Shown here piece by piece: positions 1 to 6,063 of a stretch of DNA of 6,173 nucleotides (position 1 is the first letter of the stretch; the number at the start of each line of letters is the position of its first letter). This DNA is from Bacteroidales bacterium. Its GTDB lineage: Bacteria > Bacteroidota > Bacteroidia > Bacteroidales > PUMT01. The DNA is taken from the NCBI GenBank assembly GCA_007132365.1, contig SLOS01000296.1, positions 1 through 6,173 on the forward strand. Direction: 5' to 3'. Both the position numbers and the translations under genes were made by a program. The notes beneath the pieces were generated by a model that searched no databases, was not told the DNA's origin, and saw only the letters and a list, made by a program, of their open reading frames with translations.

Positions 1-635
1 CTTTCTATGATTCGATTGTTCCAATAATGTTTATTGTGTTTTTTGTCGGGGGACTGGTTTATGGGATTGTGGCCGGTACCATAAAAAATGACAAGGATGT
101 TTCGGATATGACCGCCAAATCGATGGCAACAATGGGGCTATATATAGTAATTGCCTTCGTGGCAGCACAGTTTGTTGCCTACTTTAACTGGTCAAACCTG
201 GGAAGTGTTCTTGCAGTTAAGGGTTCTGACGGATTAAAAGCAATTGGTTTTACCGGTGGCCCCCTGATAGTGGCATTTATCATTGTTGCCTCAATGGTAA
301 ACCTGGTTATGGGCAGTGCTTCAGCAAAATGGGCAATCCTGGCCCCGATATTTGTGCCTATGCTTATGCTTATGGGATACTCGCCCGAACTTACACAGGC
401 AGCCTACCGCATAGGTGATTCCTATTCAAATATCCTCACTCCTCTCCTGCCATATTTTCCGATTGTTATAGTTTTCGCTCAGAAATATGTGAGGAATGTC
501 GGTATAGGTACGCTGATTTCGATGATGCTTCCATATGCGATCGCATTCATGATAATAAGGATACCGATGCTGTTGATATGGATCTGGCTCGGACTGCCGC
601 TTGGTATTGAGGGACCGATTTATTACAGTCCCTGA
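1..635 (+). CDS. AbgT-family transporter, C-terminal part (5' end outside window)
   Basis: This is the C-terminal ~210 residues of an inner-membrane transporter of the AbgT family (E. coli AbgT imports p-aminobenzoyl-glutamate; MtrF and YdaH are relatives linked to sulfonamide efflux). The frame is open from base 3 to the TGA at 633-635 with no start in the window before an internal Met at 27, so the gene begins upstream; full-length members are about 500-550 residues. Family motifs are clear: VYGIVAGTIKNDKDV, AQFVAYFNWSNLG, GSASAKWAILAPIFVPM, GYSPELTQAAYRIGDS and PLLPYFPIVIVFAQKY, ending in a hydrophobic segment and GLPLG. The Ser/Trp of SASAKW and Arg/Asp of YRIGDS correspond to conserved residues placed at the substrate path in the MtrF/YdaH structures (from memory). 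Several hydrophobic stretches are consistent with 4-5 membrane segments. The pepD gene follows 140 bp downstream on the same strand. Substrate and transport direction cannot be told from this fragment. Confidence 0.95.
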   Translation, partial: FYDSIVPIMFIVFFVGGLVYGIVAGTIKNDKDVSDMTAKSMATMGLYIVIAFVAAQFVAYFNWSNLGSVLAVKGSDGLKAIGFTGGPLIVAFIIVASMVNLVMGSASAKWAILAPIFVPMLMLMGYSPELTQAAYRIGDSYSNILTPLLPYFPIVIVFAQKYVRNVGIGTLISMMLPYAIAFMIIRIPMLLIWIWLGLPLGIEGPIYYSP

Positions 636-718
636 TATCAGGACAGTGAACTACGTCAGGGAAGCTAACTGCATCAGGAATTAGCCCGCCTGAAAATTCG
701 GGCAAATATCCGGGCCGG
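631..718 (+). other. Hairpin-forming gap between the AbgT gene and pepD
   Basis: A perfect 12-bp palindrome (CCTGATATCAGG, 631-642) overlaps the transporter stop codon. Further on, GCCCG (684-688) pairs with CGGGC (699-703) around a 10-base loop, and GGCCGG/CCGG repeats follow to about 735. None is followed by a run of T, so these are at best weak terminators or mRNA-stabilising stems. I found no TAnnTTTG promoter between here and pepD, so read-through from the transporter gene into pepD remains possible. Confidence 0.35.
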
Positions 719-775
719 CTTCAAAACCGGACTGCTTTCGGTCACGTGGAAAAGTTATTTTAAAAAGAGATCAAA

Positions 776-2239
776 ATGGACAAACAGATAAAAGAACTCG
801 ACCCGGCATTGATTTGGAACTTTTTTTATGACCTGACACAAATACCAAGACCGTCAAAAAAGGAGGAGAGAGTCGCGGACTATGTAAGAAAATTCGGCGA
901 AAATCGTAACCTCGAAACAATGGTTGATGATGTCGGTAATGTTATCATAAAGAAACCTGCCACTCCCGGTATGGAAAACCGTAAGGTACTCCTGCTTCAG
1001 GGTCATCTCGACATGGTGCCCCAAAAGAACAGCGACAAACAGCATGATTTTGAAAATGACCCTATTGAAGCTTATATTGACGAAGGATGGGTATGCGCAA
1101 ATGGAACGACCCTCGGTGCGGATAACGGAATAGGAGTTGCCGCTGCACTTGCGGTGCTGGATTCGAAGGACCTGGTCCACGGTCCCATTGAGGCCTTGTT
1201 CACAATTGATGAGGAGAGTGGCATGACAGGGGCATTCGGACTGCAAAAGGGGATTCTTGATGCAGATATCATGCTTAATATGGATTCTGAAGATGAGGGT
1301 GAACTGTTTGCAGGATGTGCCGGCGGACTGGATGCCAATATAAGTTTTCAGTACAATGAGGTTCCGGCACCTCAGGGCAGCCTGGCCTTCAGTCTTAAGA
1401 TATCAGGATTAAAAGGAGGACATAGCGGACTGGATATTGCGCTGGGACGTGCCAATGCAAACAAGCTGCTGTTCCGTTTCCTCAAACATGCTGTAAAAGA
1501 TATGGATGCCGGGATTGCCAGGGTGGACGGGGGCGGACTGAGAAATGCAATTCCAAGGGAGGCCGAAGCTGTACTGGTAATCCCTGCAGGTAAAAAAACC
1601 GAACTGAAAAACAGTATTCAAAAATTTGAAGCAACATACAGGAACGAATTGTCGGATGTTGAACCCGATATTAAATTCAGCCATAACGAAACAGAGATGC
1701 CCGCTTCTCTTATCAATCAGTGTGCACAAAACAGGCTTATAAACGGAATTATTGCATGCCCCAATGGTGTGATGCGAATGAGCAACTCAATGCCCGGACT
1801 TGTTGAGACCTCGACAAATCTTGCCAGCGTAAACTCCAAAGAGGGTAAAATAGAAATTAAATGCCTTATGCGCAGCTCGGTCGACAGCTCCAGGGATGAG
1901 CTTGCCGGGATGATGGAGTCTCTGTTCAACCTTGCAGGAGCAGAGATCCATTTTGACGGGGCCTACCCGGGCTGGAAACCGGATATGAATTCGGAAATTC
2001 TGGCTGTGATGAAGGAAGTATATCAGGAATTATACGGTAAGACCCCGGAGGTTAAGGCTTTACATGCCGGACTTGAATGCGGGCTTATAGGGGGTGTTTA
2101 TCCCCGGCTTGATATGATCTCGTTCGGACCGACCATTAGAAACCCTCATTCACCGGATGAGAAGGTAGATATTGAATCGGTTCATAAATTCTGGTTACTG
2201 CTGGTGGAAACATTGAAAAACGTTCCGGTAAAAAAATAG
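776..2239 (+). CDS. pepD: Aminoacyl-histidine dipeptidase (M20C, beta-Ala-His dipeptidase)
   Basis: A cytosolic zinc dipeptidase that hydrolyses Xaa-His dipeptides such as carnosine and some other unblocked dipeptides. At 487 residues it matches the usual length (E. coli PepD 485). All metal and catalytic positions are present, offset by three from E. coli numbering: H77 and D79 (QGHLDMVPQ), D116 (TTLGADNGIG), the E146-E147 pair (TIDEESG), D170 (LNMDSEDEG) and H458 (RNPHSPDEKV). H216 in GLKGGHSGLD lies in the lid/dimerisation domain inserted at about 187-390, as in PepD structures. The M20C signatures SNSMPGLVETSTNLA (336-350) and ALHAGLECG (428-436) are also intact. There is no signal peptide. 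The start ATG lines up with the family N-terminus (ALIWNFFYDLTQIPRPS); no Shine-Dalgarno is seen, only A-rich DNA, which is normal in Bacteroidota. It lies 140 bp after an AbgT-type transporter on the same strand, so a shared role in dipeptide-like substrate use is possible but unproven. Confidence 0.97.
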   Translation: MDKQIKELDPALIWNFFYDLTQIPRPSKKEERVADYVRKFGENRNLETMVDDVGNVIIKKPATPGMENRKVLLLQGHLDMVPQKNSDKQHDFENDPIEAYIDEGWVCANGTTLGADNGIGVAAALAVLDSKDLVHGPIEALFTIDEESGMTGAFGLQKGILDADIMLNMDSEDEGELFAGCAGGLDANISFQYNEVPAPQGSLAFSLKISGLKGGHSGLDIALGRANANKLLFRFLKHAVKDMDAGIARVDGGGLRNAIPREAEAVLVIPAGKKTELKNSIQKFEATYRNELSDVEPDIKFSHNETEMPASLINQCAQNRLINGIIACPNGVMRMSNSMPGLVETSTNLASVNSKEGKIEIKCLMRSSVDSSRDELAGMMESLFNLAGAEIHFDGAYPGWKPDMNSEILAVMKEVYQELYGKTPEVKALHAGLECGLIGGVYPRLDMISFGPTIRNPHSPDEKVDIESVHKFWLLLVETLKNVPVKK

Positions 2240-2369
2240 ACCGATCCTTACAGGAGGTGCCTCAAAAATAACCAGGACAAAAGAAGAAATGCCCGGCAAA
2301 AGAACCAGAACCGGGAAAAAACCGGCCTGAAAAAGTGTTGACCGTGTCCTTAAAAACGGAATAAACAAA
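2240..2369 (+). other. pepD 3' untranslated stretch, no gene seen
   Basis: 130 bases between the pepD stop and the terminator. They hold an isolated AGGAGGT (2252-2258) with no start codon at a useful distance, and a CCCGG/CCGGG stem (2292-2296 with 2311-2315). An ATG at 2289 opens a 13-codon basic frame that I do not consider a gene. The stretch is purine-rich and resembles decayed or untranslated sequence. Confidence 0.4.
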
Positions 2370-2393
2370 AAAAACTGTCCGCGGACAGTTTTT
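2370..2393. terminator. Bidirectional palindromic terminator between pepD and rpmH
   Basis: Bases 2370-2393 form a perfect 24-bp palindrome with core ACTGTCCGCGGACAGT flanked by five A on the left and five T on the right. As RNA it folds into a 10-bp stem with a CGCG loop. On the + strand it ends in TTTTTATTT, about 130 bp after the pepD stop. On the - strand the stem is followed by eight T and then GTTTAT, 51 bp after the rpmH stop. It therefore suits Rho-independent termination of both convergent genes, and the - strand direction (rpmH) has the better U-tract. Confidence 0.87.
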
Positions 2394-2444
2394 ATTTGGC
2401 GGTGTAATTTTATTCTTTAATAATGGTAGTCTGACATATCCGGA

Positions 2445-2603
2445 TCAAACTTTATGTCTTGCCTCATCTGAAACAGATAACCGGTTACGCCCCTTCGCCC
2501 TTCTTGCTGCCAGAATCCTGCGCCCCCCGGGAGTGGCCATCCTTTCACGAAAACCATGCTTATTCTTTCTCTTCCTGTTTGATGGTTGAAATGTCCTCTT
2601 CAT
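2445..2603 (-). CDS. rpmH: 50S ribosomal protein L34
   Basis: A 52-codon gene, short enough to be missed by a length cut-off. The reverse strand from ATG at 2603 to TGA at 2445 encodes a protein starting MKRTFQPSNRKRKNKHGFRE, followed by RMATPGGRRILAARRAKGRN and RLSVSDEARHKV. This matches bacterial L34 across its whole length, including the invariant MKRT(F/Y)QPS start, the HGFR..M turn and the RR.LAARRAKGR helix. L34 is a very basic protein of the large subunit that binds 23S rRNA. In many bacteria rpmH precedes rnpA near dnaA; here it is a single-gene unit with its own promoter upstream and a terminator 51 bp downstream, convergent with pepD. The nearest upstream neighbour on the same strand, the barrel protein, ends 155 bp away. 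Confidence 0.98.
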   Translation of the reverse strand: MKRTFQPSNRKRKNKHGFRERMATPGGRRILAARRAKGRNRLSVSDEARHKV

Positions 2604-2758
2604 TGTATAAATATTATTAGGGTGATAATATGATCCGGTTCTTAATCAGGTCTGCAAAGATACTATTTTTTTATTATTTTCAAAAACCGGAAAACTAAAA
2701 ATTTATCTCCATTAATAACCCCTTAAATAATCAATAAGGTATCTCTTAAAACCATATC
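2604..2758 (-). other. Gap between the barrel gene and rpmH
   Basis: 155 A/T-rich bases. Apart from the rpmH promoter the stretch holds a weak inverted repeat just after the barrel gene, CCTTA (2721-2725) with TAAGG (2735-2739). It has no strong U-tract, so I do not call it a terminator. No open frame of interest was found. Confidence 0.4.
2655..2684 (-). promoter_or_regulatory. Bacteroidota-type promoter of rpmH
   Basis: On the - strand TTTG (plus-strand CAAA 2681-2684) is followed after 18 A/T-rich bases by TATCTTTG (plus-strand CAAAGATA 2655-2662). This fits the phylum's primary sigma consensus of TTTG near -33 and TAnnTTTG near -7, with spacing one base under the usual 19-21. Transcription would start near 2648, leaving a leader of about 45 bases before the rpmH ATG. 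Strength and exact start are inferred, not measured. Confidence 0.78.
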
Positions 2759-4075
2759 CTACATATTAAGCCGCGGATTGAAAACACCTGTTATTCTTGA
2801 ACCGAATGTATAGGACAGACCAATATTGCCGCTGAAATCATAACTCGTTGCCCTGCGTCGCTGCTCAAGCAGTATCTCCTCGAGCGAAAGATCTGCTTTG
2901 GGAATGGCCACAAGGTCATTTATCAGATTGAACCTCCCCATGATGCTCAATGATAAGCCCTCTATGATGCGGAGGTTCATGGTTGCAAACAACTCGGCCC
3001 GGTTGGACCGGAAATCATGAAAATGGTGAAATCCGATCAGCCCCGCCCTGATATTGCCCCATGGCTGCCGGAAATCTGCCGAAGACACAAGTGCCTGTCC
3101 CAAAAGCCACTCCTCTGTCTTGTCAAAAATGGTCTCTTCAACATAATCATAATACCCTGCCCCGAGCCTCCAGGCAATAGTGATGGAGCGACGGGTGGCC
3201 TCCTCATAAGGAAACAGGCTGTATTCAATGGCAGGAGAAACCTCGGCACTGAAGTACAGATTGTGGAAGGTGCTCACGAAAATATCGCCAAACACACCCG
3301 CTCCCCAGTGGTCGCCCAGGCTTATAATGTGATAGCTGTCAAAACCGCCCCTGACTGAAGTGGAAGTTATTGTACCGTCATCAGTTTTAAAATTTCTTTC
3401 ATTGTAATTCCCGTAAGGACGCAACCTTGTCCGCGACTCAGTGGTTATCCTGTCCGCAAATATGCCGTACCTGATATGAAGCGAATTGCTGGTCTCCTGC
3501 CTGTTGAAGTTACCGCCACCGTACATCTCGATGACCCAGCTGTTCCAGGGATCCCTGAAAAGATCATCACCCTCTGCAACCGCCGGCGGAGCTGCGTCAT
3601 ATTCAATAAACATCCGGTCGGCTATACCGGATGCTGCTATAAAAGGCGCCAGCCCCATTTTGATCTTTTCGGTGTAACCCCTCCTGGTTTCATCTGATGT
3701 ATTTGATGAGGGTGCCCAGTAACTTAGCTGAAAATTTTTATCCCTGTACTCCCTGTAACCGATAAATGAAATATTGTAGGTTGCCCCGGTGGTGCCGGCA
3801 GGATGACGTGACATGATAATATGAACGTTAGCGAGCTCCCTGTCCCTCACATACTGAACTACCGGAATCTGCTGCCTGATATAATCAGCATCAATCCAGG
3901 TGTCTATGTCAAGAAAAACGCTCAGCATGCTGTTATGGGTTCTCTGAACCTGTGCATCAGTTACTATTCCGGCAAAACCATAAAAAAGAGCCGGAATAAA
4001 TAATATGAGCAATTTTGCTTTCGCGGAAATAAATGCCTGTCCCTGTATCTTTTTAATGTCGGATTCTTTATTCAT
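2759..4075 (-). CDS. Uncharacterised exported protein with predicted outer-membrane beta-barrel
   Basis: A 438-residue protein with no name I can support. It starts with a positively charged leader (several Lys to residue 21) and a hydrophobic core at about 22-38 (LLILFIPALFYGFAGIV), giving a signal peptide probably cut near TDA|Q (residue 41). Residues ~50-160 look like a mixed alpha/beta periplasmic domain (VFLDIDTWIDADYIRQQIPV, VQYVRDRELANVHIIMSR, then YNISFIGY). I recall this block, with (D/I)xDYIRxxIPxVxYVRDRxxADVHV, from other uncharacterised Bacteroidota proteins. From ~180 on the sequence alternates polar and hydrophobic residues with many aromatics and glycines (EMYGGGNFNRQ, HWGAGVFGDIFVSTFHNLYF, PAIEYSLFPYEEATRRS, NIGLSYTFGS), as expected for outer-membrane strands. 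The start ATG at 4075 leaves a normal-length leader. It is divergent from the + strand lactonase relic and has no codirectional partner in an evident operon. A role in envelope function is inference only; ligand and partners are unknown. Confidence 0.85.
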   Translation of the reverse strand: MNKESDIKKIQGQAFISAKAKLLILFIPALFYGFAGIVTDAQVQRTHNSMLSVFLDIDTWIDADYIRQQIPVVQYVRDRELANVHIIMSRHPAGTTGATYNISFIGYREYRDKNFQLSYWAPSSNTSDETRRGYTEKIKMGLAPFIAASGIADRMFIEYDAAPPAVAEGDDLFRDPWNSWVIEMYGGGNFNRQETSNSLHIRYGIFADRITTESRTRLRPYGNYNERNFKTDDGTITSTSVRGGFDSYHIISLGDHWGAGVFGDIFVSTFHNLYFSAEVSPAIEYSLFPYEEATRRSITIAWRLGAGYYDYVEETIFDKTEEWLLGQALVSSADFRQPWGNIRAGLIGFHHFHDFRSNRAELFATMNLRIIEGLSLSIMGRFNLINDLVAIPKADLSLEEILLEQRRRATSYDFSGNIGLSYTFGSRITGVFNPRLNM

Positions 4076-4190
4076 ACAATCAATAAATATTACTGATAAA
4101 TTTCTCCCTGTATCCCTTAAAAATCAAGCGTAAAAATAGCTAAAAAAAGGCAAAAAGCCATGACCTGACAGGACGTACGTAATTTTAACT
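4076..4190. other. Upstream region of the barrel gene
   Basis: Should contain the promoter of the - strand barrel gene. The best candidate -7 element is TATTTTTA on the - strand (plus 4131-4138), one base off TAnnTTTG, but no TTTG lies at the right distance upstream, so I do not call a promoter. GGCAAAAAGCC (4149-4159) is a three-base-stem inverted repeat of doubtful meaning. No gene seen. Confidence 0.35.
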
Positions 4191-4479
4191 GTATACACCT
4201 GCCGGGAAAACAGGCAATCCAGCAGGGGTGCCCACTCAATCTATCCCGTTAATGAAGGGCATTGGGTTTTTGCAGCAGATATGGGTATTGACAAGGTTCT
4301 GATCTATAAAATTGACAGTGGGGGAAACTTAAATCCTGGCTATGCAACCCCTTCAGCAGTTATGGAGCCGGGAGCAGAGCTTGAGGTATGTCGCCCGGTT
4401 TGCATTAAGTTTTTATCAAGGTAAAGCAGATTTTGGTTACTTTTGCATATTGAATCAGAAAAATAATTTAAAAAGTATT
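4191..4479 (+). pseudogene. Decayed fragment of a 6-phosphogluconolactonase-like beta-propeller gene
   Basis: Translating from 4191 in the frame of base 4191 gives ENRQSSRGAHSI, then VFAADMGIDKVLIYKID, then NLNP and AVMEPGAE. This matches the centre of lactonase-family seven-bladed propellers, whose typical form is NPxRQxxPHAHSxxxxPDGRFxxxADLGxDKVxxYxxD...LxP...PGAGPRH. At about 4380 the match moves one frame on: LRYVA, then FYQGKADFGYFCILNQKNNL, recalling the PRHxAFHPxGKFGYVINELNxT segment. The first frame meets a TAA at 4422. There is no start region, no N-terminal blades, and the C-terminal third is absent because a signal peptide of another gene begins at 4480. So this is a relic with a frameshift and both ends lost, not a functional enzyme. 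Intact members hydrolyse 6-phosphogluconolactone or related lactones. The left boundary is uncertain; the match before about 4206 is poor. Confidence 0.72.
4438..4445 (+). promoter_or_regulatory. Possible -7 promoter element for the TolB-like gene
   Basis: TACTTTTG fits the Bacteroidota -7 consensus TAnnTTTG and would start transcription near 4452, about 28 bases before the ATG at 4480. The -33 region is poor: only a T-run (4410-4414) lies at about the right distance, and the nearest TTTG (4399-4402) is too far away. The element sits inside the decayed lactonase sequence, so if real it arose in, or was kept by, the relic. Confidence 0.42.
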
Positions 4480-5403
4480 ATGGGCAAGATTACCTTTATG
4501 CTTACAATTTTAATGATGCTTGGAGCCTCCTACCTGGCACACGGATCGCAGACCGGCCGGGCAGAAATTATCAGTTTCCTTGAGATTATTGATATTGAAT
4601 CCGGAAGCAGGGATGTGGTCTATTCTGACACCAGCCATTTTGAGGCGCCAAACTGGTCTCCCGACGGAAAAACACTCTATTTCAACAGCGGAGGTTTTAT
4701 ATACAGCATACCGGTTGAAGGGGGGGAGCCGGTAAGGCTTGATACCGGTTTTGCCGACCGCAACAACAATGATCATGTATTGTCACCAGGCGGCACCCAT
4801 TTAGCCATAAGCCACCACAGCGCCGAAGATGGTGGTGCTTCCATTATATACATTGTAAATATTAATGGCGGAGAGCCTGTCAGAATTACCGGGAAAGGGC
4901 CCTCCTACCTTCACGGATGGTCACCTGACGGTATGGAGTTGGCTTATGTTGGTATGAGGGACGGAAAACAGTATGACATTTATGTTATTCCTGTAAAGGG
5001 AGGGCCCGAGGTTCAGCTGACCCATACAGCTGCGCATGAAGACGGTCCGGACTACAGTCCCTGCGGCAACTATATCTGGTTTAACTCCGACAGGAGCGGG
5101 GTAATGCAGATCTGGAAAATGAACCGCGACGGGAGCAACCCCGTCCAGATGACCTTTGACGAATACAATGACTGGTTCCCTCATCCCTCACCCGATGGGA
5201 AGAATGTTGCCCTGCTTTCATATGACAAGGGAGTGGAGGGCCATCCCGCAAATAAAAAGGTGTGGCTGAGACTGATGCCTTCCGAAGGAGGTGAACCTGT
5301 TGTGCTTACTGAACTGTTTGGCGGACAGGGGACAATAAATGTTCCGTCATGGGCACCCGACAGTAAAAGATTTGCATTTGTCAGCTATAAACTGCTTGAA
5401 TGA
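4480..5403 (+). CDS. Secreted TolB-like PD40 beta-propeller protein
   Basis: A 307-residue exported protein made almost wholly of a beta-propeller of the TolB C-terminal / PD40 (WD40-like) type. Residues 1-23 form a signal peptide (MGKITFMLTILMMLGASYLA then HGS). Six blade motifs of the form (W/Y)SPDG follow: SPDG 60-63, LSPGG 101-105, WSPDG 147-151, YSPCG 192-196, PSPDG 236-240 and WAPDS 291-295. They are interleaved with GEPVRL-type strand ends at 82-87, 131-136, 176-181, 220-225 and 271-276. The N-terminal domain of true TolB is absent and there is no tol-pal gene nearby, so it is not the Tol-Pal TolB itself; a periplasmic or surface binding role is likely, ligand unknown. The frame is open back to an ATG at 4342, but the extra 46 residues have no export signal and match frame-shifted lactonase remains, whereas Met at 4480 gives a proper leader. 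A G7 run at 4720-4726 leaves the frame intact. It ends 6 bp from the convergent rsmG stop. Confidence 0.88.
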   Translation: MGKITFMLTILMMLGASYLAHGSQTGRAEIISFLEIIDIESGSRDVVYSDTSHFEAPNWSPDGKTLYFNSGGFIYSIPVEGGEPVRLDTGFADRNNNDHVLSPGGTHLAISHHSAEDGGASIIYIVNINGGEPVRITGKGPSYLHGWSPDGMELAYVGMRDGKQYDIYVIPVKGGPEVQLTHTAAHEDGPDYSPCGNYIWFNSDRSGVMQIWKMNRDGSNPVQMTFDEYNDWFPHPSPDGKNVALLSYDKGVEGHPANKKVWLRLMPSEGGEPVVLTELFGGQGTINVPSWAPDSKRFAFVSYKLLE

Positions 5404-5409
5404 TCTGCA

Positions 5410-6063
5410 TTATCTCCCTGCACGCGTTTCAAGGGAAGGTAAAAAGACAATCTTCTTGTTCCGGAAATATTCCTCTTCGAAAAGGGTGTGAATATCAAAT
5501 ATCTTCACCCGGGTTTTCCACTCAGCCAGCTCCGCATCAAGCTCGCCGCCCTTTAGGCTGTAAATGCCGAAGGAGAGGTTAGGTCGCCTGCTGAAAAAGA
5601 GCTTGCCGGCAGATAATTTTACCAGCTCAGGAAAAGAGCATGCTGCCCGGCTCACCACATAATGGAATAAGCCCTTAAAATCCTCTGCCCTGGTATGAGA
5701 AGTCGAAACGTTGTCAAGACCGAGTTCCCGGGTGATGTTTTCAACCACCCTGATCTTTTTGCCAATGGAGTCAATCAGGGTGAAATGTACGCCGGGAAAA
5801 ACTATTGCAAGAGGGATGCCGGGAAAACCTCCCCCGGTGCCGATATCAAGGACTGTCTCTTTTTCCCCGAAAGGGATGACCCTGGCAAGGCTAAGCGAGT
5901 GCAATACATGATTAATGCAGAGGTTGGGAAGATCTTTTCTGGATATTACATTTATACGCTCATTCCAGAAACTGTAGAGATCTTCAAGCTGCCCGAACCT
6001 TTCTGCAGCAAGCGGGTCCAGACCGGGGAAATATCGGGCCAGGCAACCTGGGGCCAACACCAT
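5410..6063 (-). CDS. rsmG: 16S rRNA (guanine(527)-N7)-methyltransferase RsmG
   Basis: A cytosolic SAM-dependent enzyme that methylates N7 of G527 in the 530 loop of 16S rRNA; loss in other bacteria gives low-level streptomycin resistance. The 217 residues fit the family (E. coli 207). Motifs in order: SFWNERINVISRKD (31-44), HVLHSLSL (52-59), the SAM-binding loop VLDIGTGGGFPGIPLAI (71-87), the acidic end of strand two with LIDSIGKK (96-103), TRAED (124-128), VVSRA (136-140) and YSLKGGE (168-174). ATG at 6063 is the start: an in-frame TAA lies 11 codons upstream, with no other ATG between. That ATG overlaps the stop codon of the upstream sigma-factor gene (TAATG), indicating cotranscription and coupled translation. 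Its 3' end converges on the TolB-like gene with only six bases between stops, leaving no room for a terminator outside the coding sequence. Confidence 0.97.
   Translation of the reverse strand: MVLAPGCLARYFPGLDPLAAERFGQLEDLYSFWNERINVISRKDLPNLCINHVLHSLSLARVIPFGEKETVLDIGTGGGFPGIPLAIVFPGVHFTLIDSIGKKIRVVENITRELGLDNVSTSHTRAEDFKGLFHYVVSRAACSFPELVKLSAGKLFFSRRPNLSFGIYSLKGGELDAELAEWKTRVKIFDIHTLFEEEYFRNKKIVFLPSLETRAGR

Noticed and set aside
854..1929. Minus-strand open frames opposite pepD
   Set aside because: They are antisense to an intact, fully motif-bearing pepD and encode nothing recognisable.
2289..2330. 13-codon basic peptide frame after pepD
   Set aside because: Too short and low in complexity; the AGGAGGT at 2252-2258 is over 30 bases away, and such sites matter little in this phylum.
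3017..3697. Plus-strand open frames opposite the barrel gene
   Set aside because: They lie fully within a well-supported - strand gene, overlap one another and show no recognisable motif or composition of a real protein.
4149..4159. GGCAAAAAGCC as a terminator or operator
   Set aside because: Only a three-base stem; no transcript is known to end there.
4342..4479. Upstream ATG at 4342 as start of the TolB-like gene
   Set aside because: It would bury the signal peptide 46 residues in, and the added residues resemble frame-shifted lactonase remains; the ATG at 4480 gives a normal export leader.
4720..4726. G7 run as a phase-variation tract in the TolB-like gene
   Set aside because: Seven bases is short for slippage switching, the frame is intact, and it encodes a normal GEPVRL-type blade end.
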